A DNA stretch of 64,000 nucleotides from NCBI RefSeq assembly GCF_002776525.5, contig NC_045449.1:7210207-7274206 (forward strand), written 5' to 3'. Below, one piece after another: positions 1 to 9,392 of this stretch (its first letter is position 1; every line of letters starts with the position of its first letter). Both the position numbers and the translations under genes were made by a program. The notes below the pieces were generated by a model. It was not told the origin of the DNA. It did not search any database and saw nothing but the letters and a program-made list of their open reading frames with translations. Source of the DNA: Piliocolobus tephrosceles (taxonomy: Eukaryota; Chordata; Mammalia; Primates; Cercopithecidae).

Positions 1-308
1 AGAGGAAGGGGGAGTGGGTGCTGGGGTCTGGTTGCCACAGTAATGTGTCTGGCAAATGAACGTCAGGACTCGTGTCTATGCCGAGACTGGAGCCTGGGGT
101 CGTTCTATAATGGAAGGACAAGGGCTGATGGGGGCAGATGTCAAACAGGCCGGAGGCCCAGTGGGCTGGTGTAGGCAGCTAACTCAGCAGAGGCATGTGA
201 GGTGAGAGGCGTGTTCTCTGCCAAGGCCTGGGCTCAGGCAAGAGAGTCAGCCACAGGTCCAGGACTCAGGGTAGTCCCTTGGCACACTGTAAGGGAGTGG
301 CCTGGCAC
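1..308. other. Unique sequence upstream of SPEM1
   Basis: No repeat, RNA gene or coding exon was recognised. It should contain the distal SPEM1 promoter. In human the gene to the left is NLGN2, but nothing of it is visible here. Confidence 0.4.
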
Positions 309-317
309 CATTGTGAC
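309..317 (+). promoter_or_regulatory. SPEM1: CATTGTGAC motif upstream of SPEM1
   Basis: CATTGTGAC lies 109 bp upstream of the chosen ATG. The same 9-mer, or a one-mismatch form, occurs at 90-125 bp upstream of SPEM2 and SPEM3. I infer a core-promoter element inherited with the gene duplication; the binding factor is unknown to me. Confidence 0.45.
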
Positions 318-417
318 CCGTTCACTCCCAAGACCCTCAGGGACAGGCAGGCAGGCAGTGGACACTGTGGGCACGGTGGGCTGGGGGCGTAAGGGCCCTG
401 GTGGTCCTAGGGACCCC

Positions 418-1637
418 ATGGCCATGGCTGAGCGGCCGAGGCCCGAGTGGGCCTCGTATCACAACTGCCACACCAACAGCTGCCAGGACCTGGGCAACTC
501 TGTCCTGTTGCTGCTGGGCCTCATCATCTGCATTAACATTAGCATCAATATAGTGACCCTGGTCAGGGTGGGGCCGGGTGGGAGGGAGCTGGTGGGATGG
601 TGGGGGCAGGCCTGCCGGCCAGAGCCTGCCTGGGATCACTGTGTCTTCCCCCACCTAGCTCTGGAGCCGATTCCGTGGCATCTTATACCAAGTGTTCCAT
701 GATACCATTTGTGAGAAAGGTAAGCAGGCGTGGGGACTGGGGCACAGGAGGGGCAGAAATCAGGCGCTCTAGCCTCAGCCCTAAATTAGCCCCTTCCCTT
801 CTTGCTCACCCCTCTCGGACACCATAGCTGTGCGGCTGCCCTCCCTGGGCCGTGCCTCTCCATGCCTGTAGGAGCTGGCCTCCCCACTAGTCTCACCTCT
901 CCCCATCCACAGAAGCTCCTAAGTCATCCTCACTCGGAAAGCAGACCCAGCCCTCTAAGAAGCAGAGTTCCCCTGCAGTCCACCTTCGGTGCACCATGGA
1001 CCCTGTGAAGATGACTGTGACCCCGCCCCCAGCTCGCCGCCATCGCGGTCGAGGCTCTCCCACACACTGTGCTCACTGCCCAGTAGCTTGGGCTCCTGAC
1101 ACCGATGACGAGAAGCCCTATCAGTACCCAGCCATCTGCTCCTACCACTGGGATGGCCCTAAGGACTGGGAAGGCTTCCAACGCACTCAGGGGACCTGGG
1201 TTCCCTGGACTCAGGACCCCCCGGAGCCCCCTCCCCAGACCATCCGCTTCCAGCCTACCATAGAGGAAAGGCCCCTCAAAACAGACATGCGGTCCGAGCT
1301 GGGCCTAAGGGCCTATGTGTATTCTGTGAACCCCCCACCTCCCAGCCCTGAGGCTCCTAGCCACAAGAACAGTGGGGAGGGGGCGGTGCCAGAGGCAGAG
1401 GCGGCTCAGTACCAGCCTGTCCCAGCTCCCATCCTGGGCCCAGCAGTCGTCCCTGAATTTTCCCGGCGCCACTCCTCAGGCCGAATAGTGTATGATGCCC
1501 GGGACGTGAGGCGGCGGCTACGGGAACTGACCCGGGAGGTGGAGGCCCTGTCCCGCTGCTACCCTCTGGCCTCTGGATCCAGCACTGCCGAGGGGACAAG
1601 CAAGAATTGGGTGTACCGTTCCCTGACTGGGAGGTGA
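418..1637 (+). CDS. SPEM1: SPEM1, spermatid maturation protein 1 (3 coding exons)
   Basis: Coding exons 418-561, 659-719 and 913-1637, joined at GT/AG sites in phases 0 and 1, give 309 aa, the length I recall for human SPEM1. Residues about 27-48 form one hydrophobic segment (VLLLLGLIICINISINIVTL), followed directly by exon 2 (LWSRFRG). The rest is soluble, Pro-rich and ends in YRSLTGR. A GRIVYDARD motif near residue 245 recurs in the two neighbouring genes. Known role of the family: mouse Spem1 is restricted to elongating spermatids, binds ubiquilin-1 and RANBP17, and is needed to strip cytoplasm from the sperm head. The reading frame is open upstream to an ATG at 202. I chose 418 because it matches family length; the next in-frame ATG at 424 has the better Kozak context. 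It is the first of three tandem paralogues. Confidence 0.95.
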
Positions 1638-1646
1638 CTGGAAAAA

Positions 1647-1652
1647 AATAAA
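1647..1652 (+). terminator. SPEM1: Poly(A) signal of SPEM1
   Basis: AATAAA starts 10 bases after the TGA stop, so the 3' UTR must be only a few tens of bases long. Confidence 0.8.
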
Positions 1653-1870
1653 AAGGAGAGAGGAGGTGATCTGTGGTGGTGTTGGGGTGCCAGGGCCCAC
1701 ACAGCACCTAGAAGCTGTGGCTGTGAAGAGAATGCTGTCCCTGGCCACAGGGCCCTGAGCCCTGAGGACCCTCATCAACCTTTTGCCCCAAAGGCCTGTC
1801 CCTGTCCTCAGCCTTTCCCAGGCCCTCTGGGTTCCAAGGCTCTCACCTGCCTCTACCTTGTTTTCTTTCC

Positions 1871-2501
1871 TTTTCTTTTTTTTTTTTTTTTTTTTGAGAC
1901 AGGGTCTTGCTCTGTTGCCCAGGCTGGATTGCAGTGGTGCAATCACAGCTCACTGCAGTCCCAACTGCCTCCCACCTCAGCCTCCTGAGTAGCTAGGACT
2001 ACAGGCACGGGCCACTAGTTGTTTGTATTTGTTGTTTTTTGTTTGGTTGGTTTGTGTGTGTGTGTGGTTGTTTTTGTTTTTAAGATAGAGTCCTATTCTT
2101 GTCACCCAGGCTGGACTACAATGACATAATCTTGGCTCACTGCAACCTCTGCCTCCCAGGTTCAACCAATTCTCCTGCCTTCAGCCTCCCAAGTAGCTAG
2201 GAATACAGGTGTGAACCACCACGCCCGGTTAATTTTTGTATCTTTAGTGCAGATGGCGTTTCGCCATGTGTTGGCCAGGCTGGTCTTGAACTCCTGACCT
2301 CAGGTGATCCGCCTTCCTCGGCCTCCCAAAGCGCTGGGATAACAGGTGTAGGCCACCCCTCCTTGGCCGCGCCACTAGTTTTTGTAGAGATTGGGTTTCA
2401 CTACTTTGCTAGGCTGGTCTCAAACTCGTGGGCTCAATCGATCCGCCTACCTCAACCTCTGAAAGTGCTGGGATTACAGGCGTGAACCACTGTGCCAGGC
2501 C
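1871..2501 (-). mobile_element. Alu interrupted by a second Alu
   Basis: An older reverse-strand Alu (1871-2020 and 2371-2501) was split by another reverse Alu (about 2021-2370). The direct repeat GCCACTAGTT at 2011-2020 and 2371-2380 is the target-site duplication of the inner copy. Confidence 0.85.
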
Positions 2502-2514
2502 TGTTTCCTACCCC

Positions 2515-2986
2515 TCTTCTGAGACAGGGTCTTGATCTGTCACCCAGGCTGTGGTGCAATCATGGCTCACTGGAGACTCAACCTCCTGAGTTCAAGCAAT
2601 CTTCCTGCCTCAGCCTCCTGAGTAGCTGGGACAACAGGCACCACCATGCCCCATTAACACCTTGTTTTCTTGGCCGGGCGCGGTGGCTCAAGCCTGTAAT
2701 CCCAGCACTTTGGGAGGCCGAGACGGGCAGATCACGAGGTCAGGAGATCGAGACCATCCTGGCTAACACGGTGAAACCTCATCTCTACTAAAAAAAATAC
2801 AAAAACACTAGCTTGGTGAGGTGGCGGGGCCTGTAGTCCCAGCTACTCGGGAGGCTGAGGCAGGAGAATGGCCGGAGCCTGGGAGGCGGAGCTTGCAGTG
2901 AGCCGAGATCCAGCCACTGCACTCCAGCCCGGGCGACAGAGCGAGACTCCGTCTCAAAAAAAAAACAAAAAAAACCTTGTTTTCTT
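2515..2986. mobile_element. Reverse Alu fragment followed by a young AluY
   Basis: A reverse Alu left-arm fragment (2515-2658) is followed by a full-length forward AluY (2672-2973) flanked by a 13-bp duplication ACCTTGTTTTCTT (2659-2671 and 2974-2986). It carries GGCTCAAGCCTG and GAGATCCAGCCACTG, near the Old World monkey AluY pattern. Confidence 0.85.
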
Positions 2987-3273
2987 TAGTGCACGGAGAA
3001 GCCCCTAAATTCTACCCCAAGTCCTGTAGTGCAGTCCTGCACTACAGGAGAGATCTCCATCTCCATGGCCCTAGCTCCTTAGAAGGCTGGTGCCTGCCAG
3101 AGCCCAGGGTTAGGCTGCAGCCACAGGTGAGGCCTGGTTCCCACGTAAGCCCTATTTATTTAGGGAGGGATGGCTGAGAGGGCATCTAGTCCCTCATAGT
3201 TCCCCATTCACACTGAAGATCCTGTACCCTTAAGAAGGACTGGAGCAGAGGATGAAATATTGGGAGGCCCCTT

Positions 3274-3577
3274 GGCTGGGCACGGTGGCTAACGCCTGTA
3301 ATCCCAGCACTTTGGGAAGCTGAGGCAGGTGGATCATGAGGTCTGGAGATCAAGACCATCCTGGCTAACACAGTGAAACCCCGTCTCTACTAAAGAATAC
3401 AAAAAAAAAAAAATTAGCCGGGCACAGTGGCAGGCGCCTGTAGTCCCAGCTACTAGGGAGGCTGAGGCAAGAGAATGGCGTGAACCTGGGAGGTGGAGCT
3501 TGCAGTGAGCCGAGATGGCACCATTGCACTGCAACCTGAGTGACAGAGCAAGACTCCATCTCAAAAAAAAAGAAAGA
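3274..3577 (+). mobile_element. AluY, full length
   Basis: Head GGCTGGGCACGG and an A-rich tail, flanked by imperfect copies of ATATTGGGAGGCCCC. Confidence 0.8.
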
Positions 3578-3639
3578 AGTATTGGGGACCCCCTCAAGAG
3601 GTACCTCACTGTAACATCACAGCCCTCTGTGACCTCACT

Positions 3640-3770
3640 CCTTTGATTAACTCACTATGTCACCAGTGAGGAGACTAAGTTCAAAGAAGCTAAGTGTCTT
3701 GCGCATGGTTACACAGACACTGAGGATCAAGCTCATGGCCTCAGATGCTCCATCCCATTGCTGCAGAGCC
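3640..3770 (+). mobile_element. MIR-like fragment
   Basis: The stretch with GAGGAGACTAAGTTCAAAG, then AAGTGTCTTGC and GGTTACACAGACACTG, follows the MIR core pattern (GAGGAAACTGAGGCTC ... GTAACTTGCC ... GGTCACACAGC). The flanking 3771-4260 is single-copy or very old L2-like sequence (CTACTATGTG near 4075); nothing coding was seen. Confidence 0.55.
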
Positions 3771-4262
3771 AGCGTGACCCACCAGAATCTCCCACTTTCC
3801 CCAGTTCGCCGTGTGAACTCAGAAACTCAAACTCAGGCCCTGCCCTTCTCCTAGACAACTGGGATCACAAGCACATGCACACACACACCACTTGGGAACA
3901 AGCAGCCAGGTGCATGAGCCCAGACTGAGGGAACTGGACTTCACCTTCCACTCTAGACAGATTCCTGGAATGTGAGCAGATGGACCGTTTGCAAATGGCC
4001 CTGCTTCTCTCATTCAACTAATGTTACTGATCATTTTCAATGGATTGCATTCAGTGGATATATATTGAACATCTACTATGTGTTTGGAGGCTGGGTGGGA
4101 AATGCTCACTGGCCTTTGTTTCTGCTGAGTGGTTCACTGTGTAAACAAATGGCTTGCAGTCTCCAGGGTGCCACAGACCCCAGTGATGCACCTGTTTTAA
4201 GTCAAACACTCTTTTTGGCATATTAACAATTACATCTGTTTTGTACTTTGTTTATTGCATGT

Positions 4263-4688
4263 GTTTTTTGTTGTTGTTGTTGGGTTGTTTGTTTGTTTGT
4301 TTTGAGACTGTTAAGCTCTGTCACCCAGGCTGGGGTGCAATGGCACAATCTCGGCTCACTGCAACTTCCACCTCCCAGGTTCAAGTGATTCTCCTGACTC
4401 AGCCTCCCAAGTAGCGGGATTATAGGCACCCGTCACCATGCCCAGCTAATTTTTGTATTTTTAGTAGAGGTTTCTTCATGTTGGCCAGGCTGGTCTCCAA
4501 CTCCTGACCTCAGGTGATCCACCTGCCTGGGATTACAGGCCTGAGCCACTGCGCCCGGCGGGTTTTCCCTCTCTCTCTTTCTTTCTNNNNNNNNNNNNNN
4601 NNNNNNNNNNNNNNNNNNNNNNNNNNNNNNNNNNNNNNNNNNNNNNNNNNNNNNNNNNNNNNNNNNNNNNNNNNNNNNNNNNNNNNTT

Positions 4689-4731
<43 letters not shown>

Positions 4732-5071
4732 CTTTCTTTCTTTCTCTTTCTTTCTTTCTTTCTTTCTTTTTTTCTTTCTCTTTCTTTCTTTCGGGAGACA
4801 GAGTCTTGATGTGTCACCCAGGCTGGAGTGCAATGGCGAGATCTCAGTTTGCTGCAGCCTCCACCTCCTGGGTTCACGTGATTCTCCTGCCTCAGCCTCC
4901 CGAGTAGCTGGGACTACAGACATGCACCACCACGCCCAGCTAATTTTTGTGTTTTTAATAGAGATGGGGTTTCACTGCGTTGGCCAGTTTGGAACTCCTG
5001 ACCTCAGGTGATCCACCTGCCTCGGCCTCCCAAAGTGCTGGGATTACAGGCATGAGCCACTGTGCCCAGCC
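4263..5071 (-). mobile_element. Two reverse Alus separated by a TTTC microsatellite
   Basis: Reverse Alus at 4263-4560 and 4793-5071. The tract between them is CTTT/TTTC repeats (about 4573-4792), probably an expanded poly-T end of the second Alu, and contains a 100-base N gap. Confidence 0.8.
4573..4792. repeat. (TTTC)n microsatellite with assembly gap
   Basis: Tandem TTTC units on both sides of N run 4587-4686. The true tract length is unknown; an exactly 100-base gap is a common placeholder. Confidence 0.85.
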
Positions 5072-5707
5072 CGGGTTTTCTTAAGGTAGTAGCTTAACTA
5101 TTTTTCACCTTGTAAGGATGGGTTGGTGGGAGTGCAGGTGGTTAGGATGGAGAAACCATGGCTGGGGTTGGTTCCCAGCAGAGGCAGCAACCTCAATGAG
5201 GCAGACTTCAGTGTGACGAAGGGGCGGGTAGGCTCACGGACCACCAACACCTAGGGCTGGAGTCTCTGGCCAGGAAGAGTTGGGCAGAGATGGGAGCTAG
5301 AGGCATTTTGACAGGGAAATGGGCAGAGTAGGGAGGGACTGGTACAGCAGGGTGATGCCTGAGGGAACTCTTAGTGTCACCCGCCCATCTAGTCACCCTA
5401 GCTGCTGGCCCCAAAGTAGCCATGGGGGAAGGCACACCAACAGGCTATGTAAGTTGCCATAATGTCTCAAAAGAACAATGAAACAGGACATATCTTATGC
5501 ATGCTTCAACCCCTGTGATGACTGTGTCATCCTCTAACTACCTTGTCTTCAGCTCAGGAACCAGGTGTGGGGTTAAGTAAGCCTCATGGAGACAGAGGAA
5601 CAGACTAAGATCTGGGATATCTGGGGACCGGGCTCCACCAAGTAGGAGCCACGGCTGGAGATGGTGGTAGAAGGGACCAGCAGAATGGATAAAAGCTGCC
5701 ACCTCCA
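5072..5707. other. Unique spacer upstream of SPEM2
   Basis: No interspersed repeat or exon recognised. The sequence just before the SPEM2 ATG is G-rich (5790-5830) and ends in a run of ten C (5848-5857). Confidence 0.4.
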
Positions 5708-5741
5708 CATTGTGACTCTCGCTAGCTTGCCTCATTGTGAC
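5708..5741 (+). promoter_or_regulatory. SPEM2: Paired CATTGTGAC motifs upstream of SPEM2
   Basis: Two exact CATTGTGAC copies, at 5708-5716 and 5733-5741, lie 25 bp apart and about 120 bp upstream of the ATG. SPEM3 has a similar pair at 24 bp spacing. Confidence 0.5.
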
Positions 5742-5857
5742 CTGGCTCCCTTACCAGCTTGTAGTGATCTCCGGGGATTGGTATGAGTGCAGTGTGGGTT
5801 GGGGCCGGGGGTGGGGGTGGAGGGGGGTGGCCCAGGTGGCCCTAGGACCCCCCCCCC

Positions 5858-7672
5858 ATGGAAAACCAGCTATGGCATAACACCCTGGGATGTTGCAATC
5901 AATACCAAGAAAGCCCCCACGATGCCGAAGACGTCTTATTCCTGCTGCTGGGCCTCATTGTTCTTGTCAACATTGGCATCAACGTGACAACTATGGTCAG
6001 TGATGATTGTGGACCATCTCTGGGGGTGAAGAGGGCTGAGGGTGGGAGCCAACTGCAGCCTACATCTCCACCTGCAGGTGCAGTCTAGACTGGGGCAGGG
6101 GCAGGGGTGGTGGTGCTGGGCGTGGAGGGCCTGACCTTCACTCTCTGCCACTCTGCCCCAGATGTGGCACGGACTCCAGAACGCCTTAGACAAGATGATT
6201 GATTGGACTACTCGGAAAAGTAAGTGCGGCTGCTGGAGAGGTAGGGGACCCCCATGCCCGCCCCTGACAATGGCCCTAGAAACCCAGGCCCCAGTGTTCC
6301 CAACCTTGAGCTCTTCTGACAATTGCCCTGACTTCATAGACTCTTGCCTTCCCCAGATGAAATTCAGGCCAGCGAAAGTCCCCCCAGTGGTCCCCCAGAC
6401 AAGGCACAGGACGTCCACATCCACTGCATCCTGGACCCTGTGCAGGTGAAGATGGCCCGACCCACACGGTACTCCTCTTTCTCCTGCCACCGTTTCTCCA
6501 GCCATCACAGCAGCAGTCTTCGCTGTCTTCATCGCCGCCGCCGCCGCCGCCCCCACCCCCGCCGTGGTCGCCGTCGCCGCTGCAAGCACCAGCAGCAGCC
6601 GCAGAACTACAGACAAATCCCCCATAGCCGCTCAGTCTTCCATCACCCACATCGCAGCCAAAAGATGTCACAACGACACCGAGTGCCCTTCTTTGATCGG
6701 GAGGACCTGGATTCCTACCTGGAGGAGCAGGACGACCTGCCCTTCCCGTATCCCAAGTACCCACGTCGCGGCTGGGGTGGGTTTTATGAGAGAGCCGGTC
6801 TGCCCTCCAGTGTGGGACTGTGGGGCCACCAGGGTGGTATCCTGGCCAGTCTGCCACCACCCTCTCTCTACCTGTCCCCTGAGCTGCGCTGCATGCCCAA
6901 GCGTGTAGAGGCCAAGTCTGAGCTGCGGCTGCAGTCCTATGGGCCCCACGGTTCCCAGTCCCGACTGTGGGGCAATGTGGAGGCTGAGCAGTGGGTCTCG
7001 TCTCCACCACCTCCCCGCCGGCTGCCCCCTAACCCATCTTGGGTCCCCAGGGGGCACAGCCCTTACCCCTCAGTGGGCCGGATACTGTATGACTCCTGGG
7101 ATCAGCGGCGGCGTGGCATGGAGGGCTTTGAGCGCCCGCCTACCTTGGTGTCCCGGAACGCCCAGCCCGAGGCCCAGGGCTGTCGGGAGCACCACTCCCC
7201 ACAGTCCCACCGGCGGAGTCTGCTTGGTCACACTCACGGCCAGTCCCACTGCAGCCCCCAGCCATCCACGGAACCCTTGGGCTACAGCTCCCGGGACCCC
7301 CATGAAGTGCAGCGCTGGGCAGCCGACTGGGCTGAGGCTCTGCCCGCCCGGCGTCCTCTGACTACCTCTGCTTCCCTCACGGTGTTGGGCGAGGCCTCCC
7401 ACCAACAGACCCCAGCTCCAGGCTCAGTACGGGTCCCCCATTCCTCCCAGCCCCGGCCCAAAGTCCAGGTTGCAGATCCTGCCCCACCCCCGACCACGTT
7501 CGTCCCACTCAGCCGGAATCCAGGGGGCAATGCCAACTATCAGGTGTACGACAGCCTGGAGCTGAAGCGGCAGGTGCAGGAGAGCGGAGCCAGGTCCAGC
7601 TCACTGCCACCGGCTTCCACCTCCTCCTTAAGGCCCTCTCTGCACAGGAGCCAGACCGGGAAACTCAACTGA
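5858..7672 (+). CDS. SPEM2: SPEM2 (formerly C17orf74), SPEM1 paralogue (3 coding exons)
   Basis: Exons 5858-5995, 6162-6219 and 6357-7672 join in phases 0 and 1 to give 503 aa; I recall about 501 aa for human. The protein opens MENQLWHNTLG, with one membrane segment at about residues 25-46 (VLFLLLGLIVLVNIGINVTTM) and W48 right after the exon junction, as in SPEM1 and SPEM3. The terminal exon encodes an Arg/His-rich stretch (CCG/CGC repeats at 6533-6585), a Tyr/Pro-rich middle, a GRILYDSWDQRRRG motif and a second NYQVYDSLELKRQ near the C terminus. Function is inferred from the family: a testis- and spermatid-restricted membrane protein. An AATAAA lies 46 bp after the stop. Codon frame is clean throughout. 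Confidence 0.93.
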
Positions 7673-7717
7673 CCAGCAGGTGGATATGGGGCGCGGGGCA
7701 GGGCATGGAGAGAGAAG

Positions 7718-7723
7718 AATAAA
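7718..7723 (+). terminator. SPEM2: Poly(A) signal of SPEM2
   Basis: AATAAA begins 46 bases after the TGA stop. Confidence 0.75.
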
Positions 7724-8157
7724 GGGAAACAGAGTCCCGGAAACACTGTGGTGGTCTGTTGCATGGGAGTGCCACTCCTTCGGCCAGCCTGGGTCCCTGC
7801 CCTTGGCTTCCTGAAATGAGAAACCAGTGTCCCCTTCTTGGTGCGAGGTACCCCTTGGTTTAGTGGCCATGCAGCTGCCAGCAGGCCCTCCTGGTCCACA
7901 CATAGATCTTGCACTGGTTGAAGACAACCACCCGGGCTCCCTATTCTCCCTGTTCCCAGAAAGGATCAGGTCTGGATTCTGAACTCAGTGTCTTGAGTGG
8001 GGCTCTTTGGGATTTACTTAGCTCATGGTACAGGACCAGGCCGAGGCTCTGGATTCCAGCCAGGCCTCCCCCAGGGCTCTGAGTCGGAGGTCTTCCCAGT
8101 CTCTGATGTAGTCAAGGGGTGAAGTGTTCAGGATTCTGAAATGAAACTGCAGGAGTG
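7724..8157. other. Unique spacer between SPEM2 and the next Alu cluster
   Basis: I see no exon, RNA gene or recognisable repeat. Confidence 0.35.
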
Positions 8158-8717
8158 GCTGGGCACAATGGCTCACATCTGTACAGCACTTTGGAAGGCC
8201 GAGGAGGCAGATCACTTGAGGCCAGGAGTTCGGGACCAGCCTGGCCAACATGATGAAACCCCGTCTTGGTTGGGCACAGTGGCGCATGCCTATAATCCCA
8301 GCATTTTGGTAGGCTGAGGCGGGCAGATTATGAGGTCAGGAGATCGAGACCATCCTGGCTAACACGGTGAAACCCCGTCTCTACTAAAAAAATACAAAAA
8401 ATTAGCCAAGTGTGGTGGCACGCACCTGTAGTCACAGCTACTGGGGAGGCTGAGGCAAGAGAATCGCTTGCCCAGGAGGCAGAGGTTGCAGTGAGCTGAG
8501 ATCACACCACTGCACTCCAACCTGGGTGACAGAGAGAGAATCTATCTCAAAAAAAAAAAAAGAAACCCCATCTCGGCCAGGTATGGTGGCTCATGCCTAT
8601 AATCCCAGCACTCTGGGAGGCCGAAGTAGGTGGATCACGAGGTCAGGAGATCGAGACCATCCTGGCTAACACAGTGAAACCCCGTCTCTACTAAAAAATC
8701 CAAAAAAATTAGCCAGG
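8158..8717 (+). mobile_element. Forward Alu cluster cut by an assembly gap
   Basis: A partial Alu (8158-8267) is interrupted by a complete Alu (8268-8561), flanked by GAAACCCC(G/A)TCT at 8255-8266 and 8562-8573. A third Alu begins at 8575 and runs into the N gap at 8718. Confidence 0.8.
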
Positions 8718-9117
8718 NNNNNNNNNNNNNNNNNNNNNNNNNNNNNNNNNNNNNNNNNNNNNNNNNNNNNNNNNNNNNNNNNNNNNNNNNNNNNNNNNNN
8801 NNNNNNNNNNNNNNNNNNNNNNNNNNNNNNNNNNNNNNNNNNNNNNNNNNNNNNNNNNNNNNNNNNNNNNNNNNNNNNNNNNNNNNNNNNNNNNNNNNNN
8901 NNNNNNNNNNNNNNNNNNNNNNNNNNNNNNNNNNNNNNNNNNNNNNNNNNNNNNNNNNNNNNNNNNNNNNNNNNNNNNNNNNNNNNNNNNNNNNNNNNNN
9001 NNNNNNNNNNNNNNNNNNNNNNNNNNNNNNNNNNNNNNNNNNNNNNNNNNNNNNNNNNNNNNNNNNNNNNNNNNNNNNNNNNNNNNNNNNNNNNNNNNNN
9101 NNNNNNNNNNNNNNNNN
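8718..9117. other. Assembly gap, 400 N
   Basis: Begins inside an Alu and ends in a short (GAGT)n run (9118-9134). The remaining Alu arm would need only about 170 bases. Confidence 0.95.
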
Positions 9118-9271
9118 TGAGTGAGTGAGTGAGTCACCCAGCAGTAGGGAACCATGGAGAAACAGGAGAGGGTCACTGGCCTCCAGACCCTGTTTGACTT
9201 TCCATACCTGGTTACTCAAACCTGGTTACCAGAAAGTTCCACCCTGGGCCCTCCTCTTCCTTGACCTTCCT

Positions 9272-9304
9272 CATTGTGATCCTGACCACCTGCCTCATTA
9301 TGAC
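9272..9304 (+). promoter_or_regulatory. SPEM3: Paired CATTGTGAC-like motifs upstream of SPEM3
   Basis: CATTGTGAT at 9272-9280 and CATTATGAC at 9296-9304, each one mismatch from the SPEM1/SPEM2 motif, lie 89-121 bp upstream of the ATG. Confidence 0.45.
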
Positions 9305-9392
9305 TCAGTCCACCCCCTCCCCAACAACAGGAGTCTCCCTCCTAGTGACTGTGTGAGGGCCGGGGGCCCAGGCAGTCCTGGGACCCCAGGCC

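Noticed and set aside
4510..5011. Frames passing through N runs and Alus (also 8635-9219 and 28615-29365)
   Set aside because: Made of Alu sequence and unknown bases; not genes.
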